The notes: a model not told the origin generated them from the sequence alone. A stretch of 64,000 nucleotides of DNA from Salegentibacter sp. Hel_I_6 (GCF_000745315.1 NZ_JQNQ01000001.1:2356001-2420000), one strand, 5' to 3'. Shown: positions 50,736 to 60,200, counted from the stretch's first letter. Numbers and translations: made by a program.

Positions 50736-51710
50736 ATGTATATTGAGTCTAAATTAAAAGAGTTTGAAAAAACCTTATTTTCTATAGATGTATCAGAAGA
50801 AAGTCATCAAAATATTTTACAGCAAGAGGTTGTGAAATATTCTATTCAGTGGCTCAAAACAAACAGTAAAATTCAGTTTACAAAAGGATTATTTATTATA
50901 GAAGCTAACTTTGATAATATCAGAGAATTAACCGATATTTTTAGCATTAGCGGGGAGTATATTCAAATATCCTATTTAGGGAAGGGAGATTCGCAGTTAA
51001 TTTCCTCTAAGGAAGAAAAACCTGTAGGAATGGGATGTGTTAATTGCTGTTATGACCGTGATACAGTTACAACCATTAAAATGCCAGCGAATATCCCAAC
51101 GCATTATCAGGCGCTTTTCCTTTCAAAAGAATATTACTTAAAACTCTTTACTAACGAAGGCTGGGTTGTTGAAAATTCTTTTCACAGGAAAGTAAAAAAT
51201 GGAGAATTTTTAAAATTTGGAGCTTATAAATTTCCTATAGATTATAATTTATATCATATTTTAAATGAGATCACAAAAAACGATTGGAATACCGATTTTA
51301 AAAAATATTATCTTGAATTAAGGCTTAAAGAATTGTTTCTCTCTTTACATTTTTGCCAGCAGGAATTGTGCAATGGAGTAGTAAAAGGAATTAGCGAAGA
51401 AAACCAGGAGAAAATAAGAACCGCTCACGCTTATTTAATAGAAAACTTTAAAAATCCCCCAACTATAAAATTACTGGCCAGGAAAGTACTTTTAAATGAG
51501 CTTCAGCTCAAGAAAGACTTTAAAAAAATGTATGGAAAAACAATTAGGAGTTACATAATCGAGTTAAAAATGGAGAAAGCTAAGGAGCTTTTAGGTAAAT
51601 ATACAGTAAGCGAAATGGCTGGAATTGTGGGATATAAAAGTGTGCCTCATTTTATAAATACTTTTAAAAAATGCTATGGTTATACCCCAAAACAAGGTTT
51701 GAATCAGTAA
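50736..51710 (+). CDS. AraC-family regulator, PchR-like
   Basis: 324 residues. The N-terminal region carries GMGCVNCCYDRDTVTTIKMPANIPTHYQALFLSKEYY, with a CVNCC cluster that could bind iron or a ligand. The C-terminal 100 residues hold two helix-turn-helix units (PTIKLLARKVLLNELQLKKDFKKMYGKTIRSYIIELKM and YTVSEMAGIVGYKSVPHFINTFKKCYGYTPKQ). PchR-type regulators activate siderophore receptor genes after siderophore binding. Its position, divergent with 114 bp to the TonB receptor gene, fits that role. Confidence 0.87.
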   Translation: MYIESKLKEFEKTLFSIDVSEESHQNILQQEVVKYSIQWLKTNSKIQFTKGLFIIEANFDNIRELTDIFSISGEYIQISYLGKGDSQLISSKEEKPVGMGCVNCCYDRDTVTTIKMPANIPTHYQALFLSKEYYLKLFTNEGWVVENSFHRKVKNGEFLKFGAYKFPIDYNLYHILNEITKNDWNTDFKKYYLELRLKELFLSLHFCQQELCNGVVKGISEENQEKIRTAHAYLIENFKNPPTIKLLARKVLLNELQLKKDFKKMYGKTIRSYIIELKMEKAKELLGKYTVSEMAGIVGYKSVPHFINTFKKCYGYTPKQGLNQ

Positions 51711-51722
51711 AAATTTAGGCAT

Positions 51723-51750
51723 AAAAAAAGCCGCTATCATAGCGGCTTTT
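51723..51750. terminator. bidirectional terminator between the AraC-type gene and cspA
   Basis: Stem AAAAGCCGCT (51726-51735) and AGCGGCTTTT (51741-51750) with loop ATCAT. The plus-strand T run is short (four) while the minus-strand run is seven, so it should serve cspA better, and also stops the convergent regulator. Confidence 0.85.
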
Positions 51751-51777
51751 CAAGTTCTTGAAATAGGATAATATATA

Positions 51778-51972
51778 TTATTCTATAACGCGTACTTCAG
51801 CAGCGTTAACTCCTTTTCTACCTTCTACTTCAACGTACTCAACTTTATCACCTTCGTTCAAGCTCTCGCCATCTAAACCAGTAATGTGTACGAAGATGTC
51901 TCTTCCTGTTTCGTCGTTGGTAATGAATCCGTATCCTTTTGATTCATTGAAAAATTTAACTGTACCTTCCAT
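51778..51972 (-). CDS. cold-shock domain protein
   Basis: 64 residues: a complete CspA-type OB fold beginning MEGTVKFFNESKGYGFITNDETGRDIFVHITGL, with RNP1 KGYGFI and RNP2 DIFVHI. Binds RNA and single-stranded DNA and acts as an RNA chaperone. A good TTG/TAnnTTTG promoter lies just upstream (52004-52032) with a leader of about 25 nt, so no long cold-shock leader is seen. Confidence 0.95.
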   Translation of the reverse strand: MEGTVKFFNESKGYGFITNDETGRDIFVHITGLDGESLNEGDKVEYVEVEGRKGVNAAEVRVIE

Positions 51973-52003
51973 TGTAATAATAAAATAAATAATTAATAAA
52001 GGA

Positions 52004-52032
52004 CAAAGTTAGTACAATATTATTGAAGACAA
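52004..52032 (-). promoter_or_regulatory. promoter of the cold-shock gene
   Basis: On the minus strand TTG (52030-52032), 18-bp spacer, TAACTTTG (52004-52011). Confidence 0.6.
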
Positions 52033-52077
52033 TGCAAGAATATTAATTTTCTTTTGAAAGTATTCTAAAACAGATAC

Positions 52078-52317
52078 TTAATCTAAACCTTTATCACGCA
52101 TTCTATCCATGTTCTTTTTAGTGAGAGTGTAGTCCTCAAGGCGTTTTCCTTTCCATCTCACATACAGGAAAATTGGCATTAAAATAAATGCGCTGGCCAG
52201 AACTGCAAGTCCAATTATTTGGTCGCCCAGCAATACATCTTCATAAGTACGGTAATAAAAACCTACACCAATAGCAATTAATATTAAGACTACTAAAATC
52301 TTTAAAATGGTATTCAT
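52078..52317 (-). CDS. small two-helix membrane protein next to ClC
   Basis: 79 residues. Two hydrophobic segments (about 5-22 and 34-53) joined by a short polar turn, then a basic/acidic C-terminal tail (KGKRLEDYTLTKKNMDRMRDKGLD). No family recognised. Begins 2 nt after the ClC stop codon and shares its strand, so it is almost certainly cotranscribed and could be an accessory subunit of the channel (inference). Confidence 0.65.
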   Translation of the reverse strand: MNTILKILVVLILIAIGVGFYYRTYEDVLLGDQIIGLAVLASAFILMPIFLYVRWKGKRLEDYTLTKKNMDRMRDKGLD

Positions 52318-52319
52318 AG

Positions 52320-54110
52320 TTAAACGGTTACTTCAATTAATTTTTGGCGATAGGCGGTTAGCATCTTGGATTTAGAGATGAAACCTATATATTTTTCATC
52401 TTCTACCACCGGAAGATTCCAGGCATTTGTTTCCTGAAATTTGCTCATTATATCTTTTGGGCGATCTTTTCTTAGATCTATTATTTCGGGAGCTCGTTGC
52501 ATTATATCGCTCACTTTTACTTCATTGTACATCTTTTGATCAAACATTATTGGCCGAATATCATCTAAGAGAATGATTCCTAAAAAGTTACGATTTTCAT
52601 CAATAACCGGAAAAAGATTTCTAGAGGATTTTATGACACCCTCGTGAATAACATCACCAAGATTCATATCAATATTAAGGGTTACAAAGTTCTTTTCTAT
52701 AATTTGCTGAATATTCAATAGGGTTAATACGGCCTGATCTTTATTATGAGTTAGCAACTCTCCACGTTGAGCAAGTTCCATGGTATAAACAGAATGCGGC
52801 TGAAACCTACTGGTTACTACAAAAGATATGGCTGCCGTGATCATTAAGGGGACAAAAAGTTCGTAGCCGCCGGTAAGTTCAGCAATTAGGAAAATTGCGG
52901 TAAGCGGTGCGTGCATTACCCCTGCCATAACCCCGGCCATTCCCACTAAAGTGAAATTGCTCACTGAAATAGGATTTTTTAGTAACCCAAGATTATTGAC
53001 AATAAGGGCGAAACAATGCCCCATGGCGCTTCCCATAAATAAAACGGGAGCAAAAATACCTCCGATTCCTCCTGCGCCAAGGGTGAGTGAAGTGGCTATA
53101 ATTTTAAAAATCACAAGACCTGCCAGTAAAACAATTACTACCCAAATATTATCTAAATAAGCATCAAAAAGATTGGTTTGCAGGGCAAACATATAATTTT
53201 CCTGAAGTAAATTGTTGATTACGTCGTAACCTTCACCGTATAGCGGTGGTATAAAGAATATGAGAACACCTAAACCAAGACCACCGGCAAGCAATCTAAG
53301 AAAGCCAGACTTTATTTTCCGGAATAATTCAGCGAATTTAAAGTAAACTTTTCCGAAGTAAATTGAGCAAACTGCAGCCAGTACACCTAATAGCACATAA
53401 AAAGGAACTTCAGATATATCAAACTGATCGCTTAATTGGTAATGTAAAATGATATCGTTCCCAAAAAAGAAATAGGAGGTAAGGATTGCAGAAACCGAAG
53501 CAATTAACAACGGAATCATAGAAACTAAGGTAAGATCCAGGCTAAATATTTCTATAGCAAAAATGATGGCAGCAATTGGTGCTTTAAATAAAGAGGACAT
53601 CGCGCCTGCAGCCGCACAACCTATTAAAAGCGTGCGCGTGGCCTGGTTCATTTTAAATAGACGCGATAAATTAGAGCTTAAAGAAGCACCTGTTGCAACG
53701 GTGGGGGCTTCCAATCCTACCGATCCTCCAAATCCTACAGTAAGTGGTGCTGTAATTAAGGAAGCATAAGATTGAAATCTACGCATAATTCCCTGTCTTT
53801 TAGAAATAGCGTGCAAAACCGTGGGGATACCATTTCCTATATCCTTTTTCACCACAAATTTTATAATAAAAATGGTAAGTGCAATTCCTAAAATTGGAAA
53901 GATAAAATAGAACGCATTATGATAGGTTACAATAAATTCGTCTTCCAGTAAACGCTGAATATAATGAGTGAGATTCTTAATGCTTACTGCTACAAGACCC
54001 GCCAGGAAACCAATAAGCGAACTTAAAACCATCAAAAATTGTTGATGGCTAAGATGCCTGGTGCTCCAGTCTGAAAACTGGGTTAAAAGTGCTGTAACTT
54101 TACTGCTCAC
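52320..54110 (-). CDS. ClC chloride channel/antiporter with C-terminal CBS pair, GTG start
   Basis: 596 residues. The start is GTG at 54110, directly after an in-frame TGA, so no earlier start is possible. ClC signatures: GFGGSVGLEAPTV (ion-pathway GxGLE, with Glu kept, as in exchangers), GAGGIGGIFAPVLF, and LGAGGIG. Ten or so helices are followed by two CBS domains (VIHEGVIKSSRNLFPVIDENRNFLG and ...AWNLPVVEDEKYIGF), which bind nucleotides to tune transport. Probably moves Cl- against H+ or as a channel. Cotranscribed with a small membrane protein downstream. Confidence 0.93.
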   Translation of the reverse strand: MSSKVTALLTQFSDWSTRHLSHQQFLMVLSSLIGFLAGLVAVSIKNLTHYIQRLLEDEFIVTYHNAFYFIFPILGIALTIFIIKFVVKKDIGNGIPTVLHAISKRQGIMRRFQSYASLITAPLTVGFGGSVGLEAPTVATGASLSSNLSRLFKMNQATRTLLIGCAAAGAMSSLFKAPIAAIIFAIEIFSLDLTLVSMIPLLIASVSAILTSYFFFGNDIILHYQLSDQFDISEVPFYVLLGVLAAVCSIYFGKVYFKFAELFRKIKSGFLRLLAGGLGLGVLIFFIPPLYGEGYDVINNLLQENYMFALQTNLFDAYLDNIWVVIVLLAGLVIFKIIATSLTLGAGGIGGIFAPVLFMGSAMGHCFALIVNNLGLLKNPISVSNFTLVGMAGVMAGVMHAPLTAIFLIAELTGGYELFVPLMITAAISFVVTSRFQPHSVYTMELAQRGELLTHNKDQAVLTLLNIQQIIEKNFVTLNIDMNLGDVIHEGVIKSSRNLFPVIDENRNFLGIILLDDIRPIMFDQKMYNEVKVSDIMQRAPEIIDLRKDRPKDIMSKFQETNAWNLPVVEDEKYIGFISKSKMLTAYRQKLIEVTV

Positions 54111-54135
54111 TCAAATTTTGTTTGAAGTGAAGATA

Positions 54136-54166
54136 AAAAAATCCCGAAGTGAAAACGGGATTTTTT
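54136..54166 (-). terminator. intrinsic terminator of aspS
   Basis: Stem AAAAAATCCCG (54136-54146) with CGGGATTTTTT (54156-54166), loop 9 nt. On the minus strand it lies about 115 nt after the aspS stop and ends in T. Confidence 0.8.
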
Positions 54167-54182
54167 ATCAATTATAATTTTA

Positions 54183-54195
54183 CTCGATAATCGAG
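54183..54195 (+). repeat. CTCGATAATCGAG palindrome, copy 4
   Basis: In the gap between aspS and the ClC gene, next to the aspS terminator. Confidence 0.6.
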
Positions 54196-54282
54196 ATTTA
54201 AATGCATAGCCTTTATAATTATATGGATAATTTGGAATTGAAAAACTTTTTCGCATACATATCTTTTGGGGCCCGCTTTAAG

Positions 54283-56034
54283 CTATTTTAATTTTACCTG
54301 AAGATGAAGTTCTTTAAGTTGAGTTTCATCCAGTTTTGCGGGTGCATCTATCATTACATCCCTACCATTATTGTTTTTAGGGAAAGCAATAAAATCTCTA
54401 ATGCTTTCCTGTCCACCTAAGATGGCTACTAACCTATCAAATCCGAAAGCGATCCCACCGTGTGGTGGTGCTCCATATTGAAAGGCATCCATTAAAAAGC
54501 CGAATTGTGCTTTAGCTTCTTCTGGAGTAAAACCAAGATAATCAAACATTTTAGCCTGGGTTTCCTTATCATGAATTCTAATAGAACCACCGCCAATTTC
54601 GTTTCCGTTCAATACTAAATCATAGGCATTGGCACGAACTTCTCCCGGTTTTGTTGCTAAAAGTTCAAAATCTTCTTTTTTCGGGGAAGTAAATGGGTGG
54701 TGCATCGCGTGAAAACGATTGGTTTCTTCATCCCATTCTAAAAGTGGGAAATCTACCACCCAAAGCGGAGCGAATTCATCAGCTTTTCTCAAGCCTAATT
54801 CGTTTCCTAAATGCATTCTCAATGCACTTAACTGAGTTCTGGTTTTGTTAGCATCACCGGCCATAACCAAAATAAGGTCTCCCGGTTTTGCATTAGTTTC
54901 TTCTGCCCAGGTTTTTAGATCTTCTTCTGAATAAAATTTATCTACTGAAGATTTTAAAGTTCCATCTTCATTATATTTTGCCCAAACAAGTCCATTGGCA
55001 CCTACCTGTGGTCTTTTAACCCAGGAGATTAATTTGTCTATTTCCTTTCTTGTGAAAGAAGCCGCTTTCGGAACCGCAATTCCCACAACTAATTCCTGCT
55101 GATCGAAAACATTAAAACCTTTGTTTTTAGCGAGATCGTTTAGTTCGGCAAACTCCATCCCAAATCGAATATCTGGCTTGTCGTTACCGTATTTTTTCAT
55201 CGCTTCAGCGTAGGTCATTCTCGGAAATTTCTCAACTTCCACGTCGTTGATTTCTTTCAATAAATGACGAGTCAAGCCTTCAAAAATATTTAAAATATCT
55301 TCCTGTTCTACGAAAGCCATTTCGCAGTCTATTTGTGTGAATTCTGGCTGCCTGTCGGCTCTAAGATCTTCATCTCTAAAACATTTTACGATCTGGAAAT
55401 ATTTATCCATACCGCCAACCATAAGCAATTGCTTAAAGGTTTGTGGAGATTGTGGCAGAGCATAAAACTGACCTTCGTTCATTCTGCTTGGTACTACAAA
55501 ATCACGTGCACCTTCAGGAGTAGATTTTATTAAATAAGGAGTTTCCACTTCAATAAAATCCTGGTCAGAAAGATAATTTCTCACTTCCATTCCAACCTTA
55601 TGACGAAATTTCAGTTTATTTTTTACCGGATTTCTTCTAATATCGAGATAGCGATATTTCATTCTTAGATCTTCACCTCCATCGGTTTCGTCTTCAATAG
55701 TGAAGGGAGGAGTAAGGGAAGTATTAAGGATATTAACTTTAGCAACTAAAACCTCAATCTCACCGGTTGGAATATTCGTATTTTTAGATTCTCGCTCTAT
55801 AACTTCGCCGGTTATCTGAATCACGAATTCCCGCCCCAGTTTTTGGGCTTTTTCCATAAGTTCTTTTGAAGAACGCTCTTCATCAAAAATAAGCTGGGTG
55901 ATGCCGTAACGATCGCGCAAATCTACCCAAACCATGAAACCTTTGTCTCTTATTTTTTGAACCCAGCCTGAAAGTTTTACTTCCTGGCCAATTGAAGCTG
56001 CATTTAATTCCCCGCAGTTATGACTTCTATACAT
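54283..56034 (-). CDS. aspS: aspartate-tRNA ligase
   Basis: 583 residues, class IIb synthetase of bacterial type. N-terminal OB anticodon-binding domain (KLSGWVQKIRDKGFMVWVDLRDRYG), flipping loop and motif 2 (FRDEDLRADRQPEFTQIDCEMAF), bacterial GAD insertion (about 280-420), motif 3 GIAFGFDRLVAIL near the end. Charges aspartate (or, in a non-discriminating form, asparagine) onto tRNA. A TAnnTTTGCGC promoter lies just upstream at 56060. Confidence 0.97.
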   Translation of the reverse strand: MYRSHNCGELNAASIGQEVKLSGWVQKIRDKGFMVWVDLRDRYGITQLIFDEERSSKELMEKAQKLGREFVIQITGEVIERESKNTNIPTGEIEVLVAKVNILNTSLTPPFTIEDETDGGEDLRMKYRYLDIRRNPVKNKLKFRHKVGMEVRNYLSDQDFIEVETPYLIKSTPEGARDFVVPSRMNEGQFYALPQSPQTFKQLLMVGGMDKYFQIVKCFRDEDLRADRQPEFTQIDCEMAFVEQEDILNIFEGLTRHLLKEINDVEVEKFPRMTYAEAMKKYGNDKPDIRFGMEFAELNDLAKNKGFNVFDQQELVVGIAVPKAASFTRKEIDKLISWVKRPQVGANGLVWAKYNEDGTLKSSVDKFYSEEDLKTWAEETNAKPGDLILVMAGDANKTRTQLSALRMHLGNELGLRKADEFAPLWVVDFPLLEWDEETNRFHAMHHPFTSPKKEDFELLATKPGEVRANAYDLVLNGNEIGGGSIRIHDKETQAKMFDYLGFTPEEAKAQFGFLMDAFQYGAPPHGGIAFGFDRLVAILGGQESIRDFIAFPKNNNGRDVMIDAPAKLDETQLKELHLQVKLK

Positions 56035-56059
56035 ATTATTCCTGAAATTTTAAGTAGCG

Positions 56060-56067
56060 CAAAAGTA
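56060..56067 (-). promoter_or_regulatory. -7 element of aspS
   Basis: Minus-strand TACTTTTG followed by CGC, about 25 nt before the aspS ATG; same extended form as at mfd and metG. Confidence 0.5.
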
Positions 56068-56206
56068 AGAAGTTCTTATGGGTTTCCAGATAAAATAGGC
56101 TTAGAAAATGCTTGCTATAATTAGCCTGTTAGCTGAAATATTAAGAATTAAATATTTGTATTGTAGTATTTTAGATGTTCAGTGTTAACTTAATGTTATG
56201 TGATTG

Positions 56207-56237
56207 TTGCTTTAAAGTAAACTTTTGATTATATTTG
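56207..56237 (+). promoter_or_regulatory. promoter of the MORN-like gene
   Basis: TTG at 56207-56209, 20-bp spacer, TATATTTG at 56230-56237; ATG at 56263. Confidence 0.6.
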
Positions 56238-56262
56238 GAAAGTAAGATTAAAGAAAAAGACT

Positions 56263-56622
56263 ATGAAAAAGATTAAAAACATATTAATGGCTGCTATTTT
56301 TACTTTTGGTGCAGCTGCTTTGGCGCAGGAAAATCCAGAGCCAAAATTTGAAAAAGATGGAGACCTTATAAAAGGTACTTTTTATTTTGAAGATGGTTCT
56401 GTTCAACAAATAGGAACTTATAAAGATGGAAAGCTTCACGGTGAATGGATTTCTTATGATACCAATGGTAAAAAGCAAAGCATTGCTACCTATACTGAAG
56501 GTGAGAAAACCGGAAAATGGTTCTTTTGGTCTTCAGATAAATTAACTGAAGTAGATTACGATAATAACAAAATCGCCGGTGTTAATACCTGGAAAAGCGA
56601 TGGTACTTTAGCTGATAACTAG
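56263..56622 (+). CDS. secreted MORN-repeat protein
   Basis: 119 residues with a signal peptide (cut near AALAQ, residue 22). Three to four MORN-variant repeats: GDLIKGTFYFEDGSVQQIGTYKDGKLHGEWISYDTNGKKQSIATYTEGEKTGKWFFW is the central run (positions about 32-88). Such MORN_2 proteins of Bacteroidota (YwqK-like) are small periplasmic or surface proteins of unknown function. Ends with its own terminator at 56644. Confidence 0.8.
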   Translation: MKKIKNILMAAIFTFGAAALAQENPEPKFEKDGDLIKGTFYFEDGSVQQIGTYKDGKLHGEWISYDTNGKKQSIATYTEGEKTGKWFFWSSDKLTEVDYDNNKIAGVNTWKSDGTLADN

Positions 56623-56643
56623 AAGTTAATCTCAAAAATATGC

Positions 56644-56674
56644 AAAAAGGCTGTTTGAAAAGACGGCCTTTTTT
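56644..56674 (+). terminator. intrinsic terminator of the MORN-like gene
   Basis: Arms AAAAAGGCTGT and ACGGCC/TTTTTT at 56644-56654 and 56663-56674 (one G-T pair), followed by T. Confidence 0.75.
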
Positions 56675-56686
56675 ATGATCTCAAGT

Positions 56687-57151
56687 TTAATCCTGCTTCA
56701 CTGCTATTGCATCTACAGGATCTTCGAATGCAATAAAGAGCACACAGGGAGCATCTCCACATTTTGCTGAATGAGCTTTATTTGCAGGTCCGTAAGCATA
56801 GGAGCCTTCTTTTAAAGTTTTGGTTTGCTCTCCCTCATAAGTTACTTCTAACTTACCCGAAATAAGGATCATTCGTTCTGGCGAAGTGTGGGTGTGAGCC
56901 GGTATTTCGGCATAAGCCGGAATTTTAAAGAAGATATCTGCATTTTTTTCAGCAGGATTTCCATGTAAAACGGCAACGTTACAACCATCTGGCATAAATT
57001 CAGGGCAGGGACCCCATTCCAGTTCTTTATCACTTTTTGTGAAATTTATTGAATTTTCAGAAGTTTCCTGGGCGTAAATTCCGAAGGATAAAAGGAAAGT
57101 TAGTAATAAACAATAATGTTTTGGTTTGAAAAACTGTTCTTGAATTTTCAT
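56687..57151 (-). CDS. secreted cupin protein
   Basis: 154 residues. Signal peptide (cut near GIYAQ, residue 27) so it is periplasmic. Cupin motif 1 IPAHTHTSPERMILISGKLEVTY (two His ligands and Glu) and motif 2 YAYGPANKAHSAKCGDAPCVLFIAF (His ligand) are present, with two Cys in CGDAPC. The family is ChrR-like; ligand unknown. Convergent with the MORN-like gene. Confidence 0.8.
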   Translation of the reverse strand: MKIQEQFFKPKHYCLLLTFLLSFGIYAQETSENSINFTKSDKELEWGPCPEFMPDGCNVAVLHGNPAEKNADIFFKIPAYAEIPAHTHTSPERMILISGKLEVTYEGEQTKTLKEGSYAYGPANKAHSAKCGDAPCVLFIAFEDPVDAIAVKQD

Positions 57152-57260
57152 TATTTCTCGGTTTTTAGATTAATTCTTTTTAAAAAATGAATTAAGCCTT
57201 TTTAAGGTAGTTGAAATAAACCGAGGTCAAAATGAGGGTAATTCTGTAAACTTGAGAAAT

Positions 57261-57292
57261 AAAAAACCCCGAAGCATAAACTTCGGGGTTTT
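57261..57292 (-). terminator. intrinsic terminator of the RND operon
   Basis: Perfect 12-bp stem AAAACCCCGAAG (57263-57274) and CTTCGGGGTTTT (57281-57292), 6-nt loop, extra A at 57261-57262 giving T on the minus strand. It begins 5 nt after the permease stop. Confidence 0.9.
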
Positions 57293-57296
57293 GATT

Positions 57297-60200
57297 TTAA
57301 GCTTTCGCTTCCAGCTTTCTTTGTTTTCGCTCCTTGCGTTTATCGGCGGTTTTTACTTTGGCTCTGTTTACCAGGTAAAACATTACCGGTACCACAACTA
57401 AGGTAAGGAAGGTAGCAAATACCAACCCGAAGATCACCGTCCAGGCCAATGGCCCCCAGAAGATCACGTTGTCTCCCCCAATAAATAATTTTGGATCGTA
57501 ATCTATAAACAAACTGAAGAAATCGATATTTAAACCTACAGCTAACGGGATTAAACCGAGCACGGTGGTAATTGCAGTAAGCAATACCGGCCTTAATCTC
57601 GATCTTCCTCCTCTTACAATACAGTCAAAATATTGCTCCCTGGTTAGCAATTCATCGTCATCTAAATTAAACTTACGCTTTTCCCTATCAATAAGAATTT
57701 GCGTATAATCTATAAGAACGATAGCATTATTTACCACAATTCCTGCCAGGGAGATAATTCCCATCATCGTCATAATAATGATAAAATCCATTTGGAAGAT
57801 AATCAAGCCCAGGAAAACACCAACCAAACTCAATACTACTGCCATAACAATAATAATTGGTTTAGAAAGTGAATTAAATTGCGCAACGAGAATAAGCAAA
57901 ATACCGCCCATAGCGATTAATAGGGCTTTAAGCAAAAAGGCCATATTTTCTTCCTGTTCTTCCTGCTCGCCGGTAAATTCTAAAGTAATATCCTTCGGAA
58001 GATCATAGGTTCTAAGCGCTGTTTTTAGCTGGCCGACAATTTCATTTCCGTTGTAACCTTGCAGCACGTTAGAATAAAGGGTGATTACCCTTTTTAAGTC
58101 TTTCCTTTTAATAGAACTAAAAGAGGAAGCTGATTCTGTTGTGACCAAAGATGAAATTGGAACCTGTACGATTTCTCCGGTATTTTGATCTTTAAAGGTA
58201 ATTGGCTGATTAAAAAGTACATTTTCGTTATATCTAAACTCATCAGCAAACCTAAGGTTGATCTCATAATCGTCATCACCTTCTTTATAGGTTGAAACCT
58301 CTTCACCATATATTGCGCGCCTTAAAGTTTGCCCCACCTGGGAAGTTGAAACTCCAAGTTGCCCGGCTTTTCTTCGGTCTACTTTTACACTTAATTCCGG
58401 TTTAGATTTATTTACATCTATTTTGAGTTCTTCAATTCCGGCGATGCTAAGGTCGTTCACATAAGATCTTAAATTTTCTGCTTCTAAAAGCATTTTTTCG
58501 TAATCTTCACCTTTAAGCTCCATATTTATCGGGTAGCCGGTTGGCGGTCCAGCCGCATCCTTTTCTACTACAATAGAAGCACCCGGAAATCCATGTACGG
58601 CTTCCCTAACTTCAGATAAAACTTCACTACTGCTCACGCCGCGTCTTTCGGTAAATTCCCGCATAGACAAGGTTATCTTTGCTTTGTGTGGCATTTCATT
58701 TTGCTGGCCCCCATCGGTTTGTGGGTTTCCTGCACCTTCCCCTACTTGAGAAATTGCAGATTCTACCATAAAGTTGTAGCCGTCCTCATCTTCATATTGC
58801 TTAATAGCGTCAAAAACGCGTTGCTCTACCTGTTTGGTTAGGTCATTAGTTTTGTGAATATCGGTTCCTTCAGGGTATTCAATATAGGTGATTACCTGGT
58901 TAGGTTCGTTTTCAGGAAAAAACAAAACTTTTGGTTGTATTAAGGCAATCAGTACAAAAGAAAGAAACAATAAGAGTAAAGTTCCGAAGAAAAATACATA
59001 AGCTTTTTTTCCGCGAAGCGCATACTTTAAAGTCTTTTCGTAAACATTTTCCATTTTTTTAAGGGCGGTATGCTGGAAATAATCTACCCCTCTTGAAATA
59101 AAATATTTATAGGCCCAAAGTAAAATAGCCGCGAGAATTAAAATATTTCCAAAAGCTCTTAATACACCTGCATCTACAACAAATCCTACTATTAGTAATA
59201 AGGCTCCAAATCCGGCAAGTATCGAACTTATTTTTATAAGTTTCTTCTTCGTAAATTCTTCCTCTTCAGTTTTCATAAACTGGGAAGTCAACATAGAGTT
59301 GATAATTAATGCTACAAAGAGGGAAGAGCCTAAAACAATAGAAAGTGTGATTGGGAAGATTACCATAAACTTACCTACGATTCCCGGCCAGAGTCCTAAT
59401 GGAAAAAATGCGGCCAATGTAGTTGCCGTAGAAGCAATAATTGGCCAGGCTATTTCACCCATACCTTGTTTTGCTGCCTGTTTTCTCGGCATACCTTCGT
59501 CCATTAATGTATAGACGTTTTCTACTACCACAATCCCGTTATCTACAAGCATTCCCAGTCCCATAACCAGTGCAAATAATACCATGGTATTTAGGGTGTA
59601 TCCCATACTGGAGAGAATAATGTAGGAAAGGAACATGGATAAAGGAATTGCAATCCCTACGAATAATGCATTTCTGAATCCCAGGAAAAACATTAAAACC
59701 AGAACGACCAGAATTACCCCAAATATGATGTTATTCACCAGGTCGTCTACCTGGTTTCGGGTATTTGTTGAAAGGTCGTTGGTAAGGCTAATGCCTAAGC
59801 TCTCTGGAAGATATTCTTCCTGTTCTTTTTTTACAATTTCCTTAATTTGATCTACGGCCTCGATCATGTTTTTACCGGCACGTTTTTTAACGTCCAGCAT
59901 TACCACAGGATTACCGTATTCCCTGGCAAAAGTGGTAGCATCTTTTTCCCTAAAATTGATTTTTGCAATATCTCTTAGGAAAATATTACCGCCATCTCTT
60001 TTTACCACTACATTTTGAAGTTCTTTAGGATCTTCAATTTCTCCAATTATCCTTATGTTTTTTTGAACACCGCTGGTGATAACATTTCCACCTGAAATAG
60101 TTCGGTTTTCAGCGCTTACTGCATTTACAATATCAGTAAAACTTACCTGTGAGGCAGTCATCTTATAAATGTCTACCGCGATCTCCACTTCCATTTCTTC

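Noticed and set aside
56284..56478. Minus-strand ORF in the MORN-like gene
   Set aside because: Antisense shadow; the plus-strand frame has a signal peptide and MORN repeats plus promoter and terminator.
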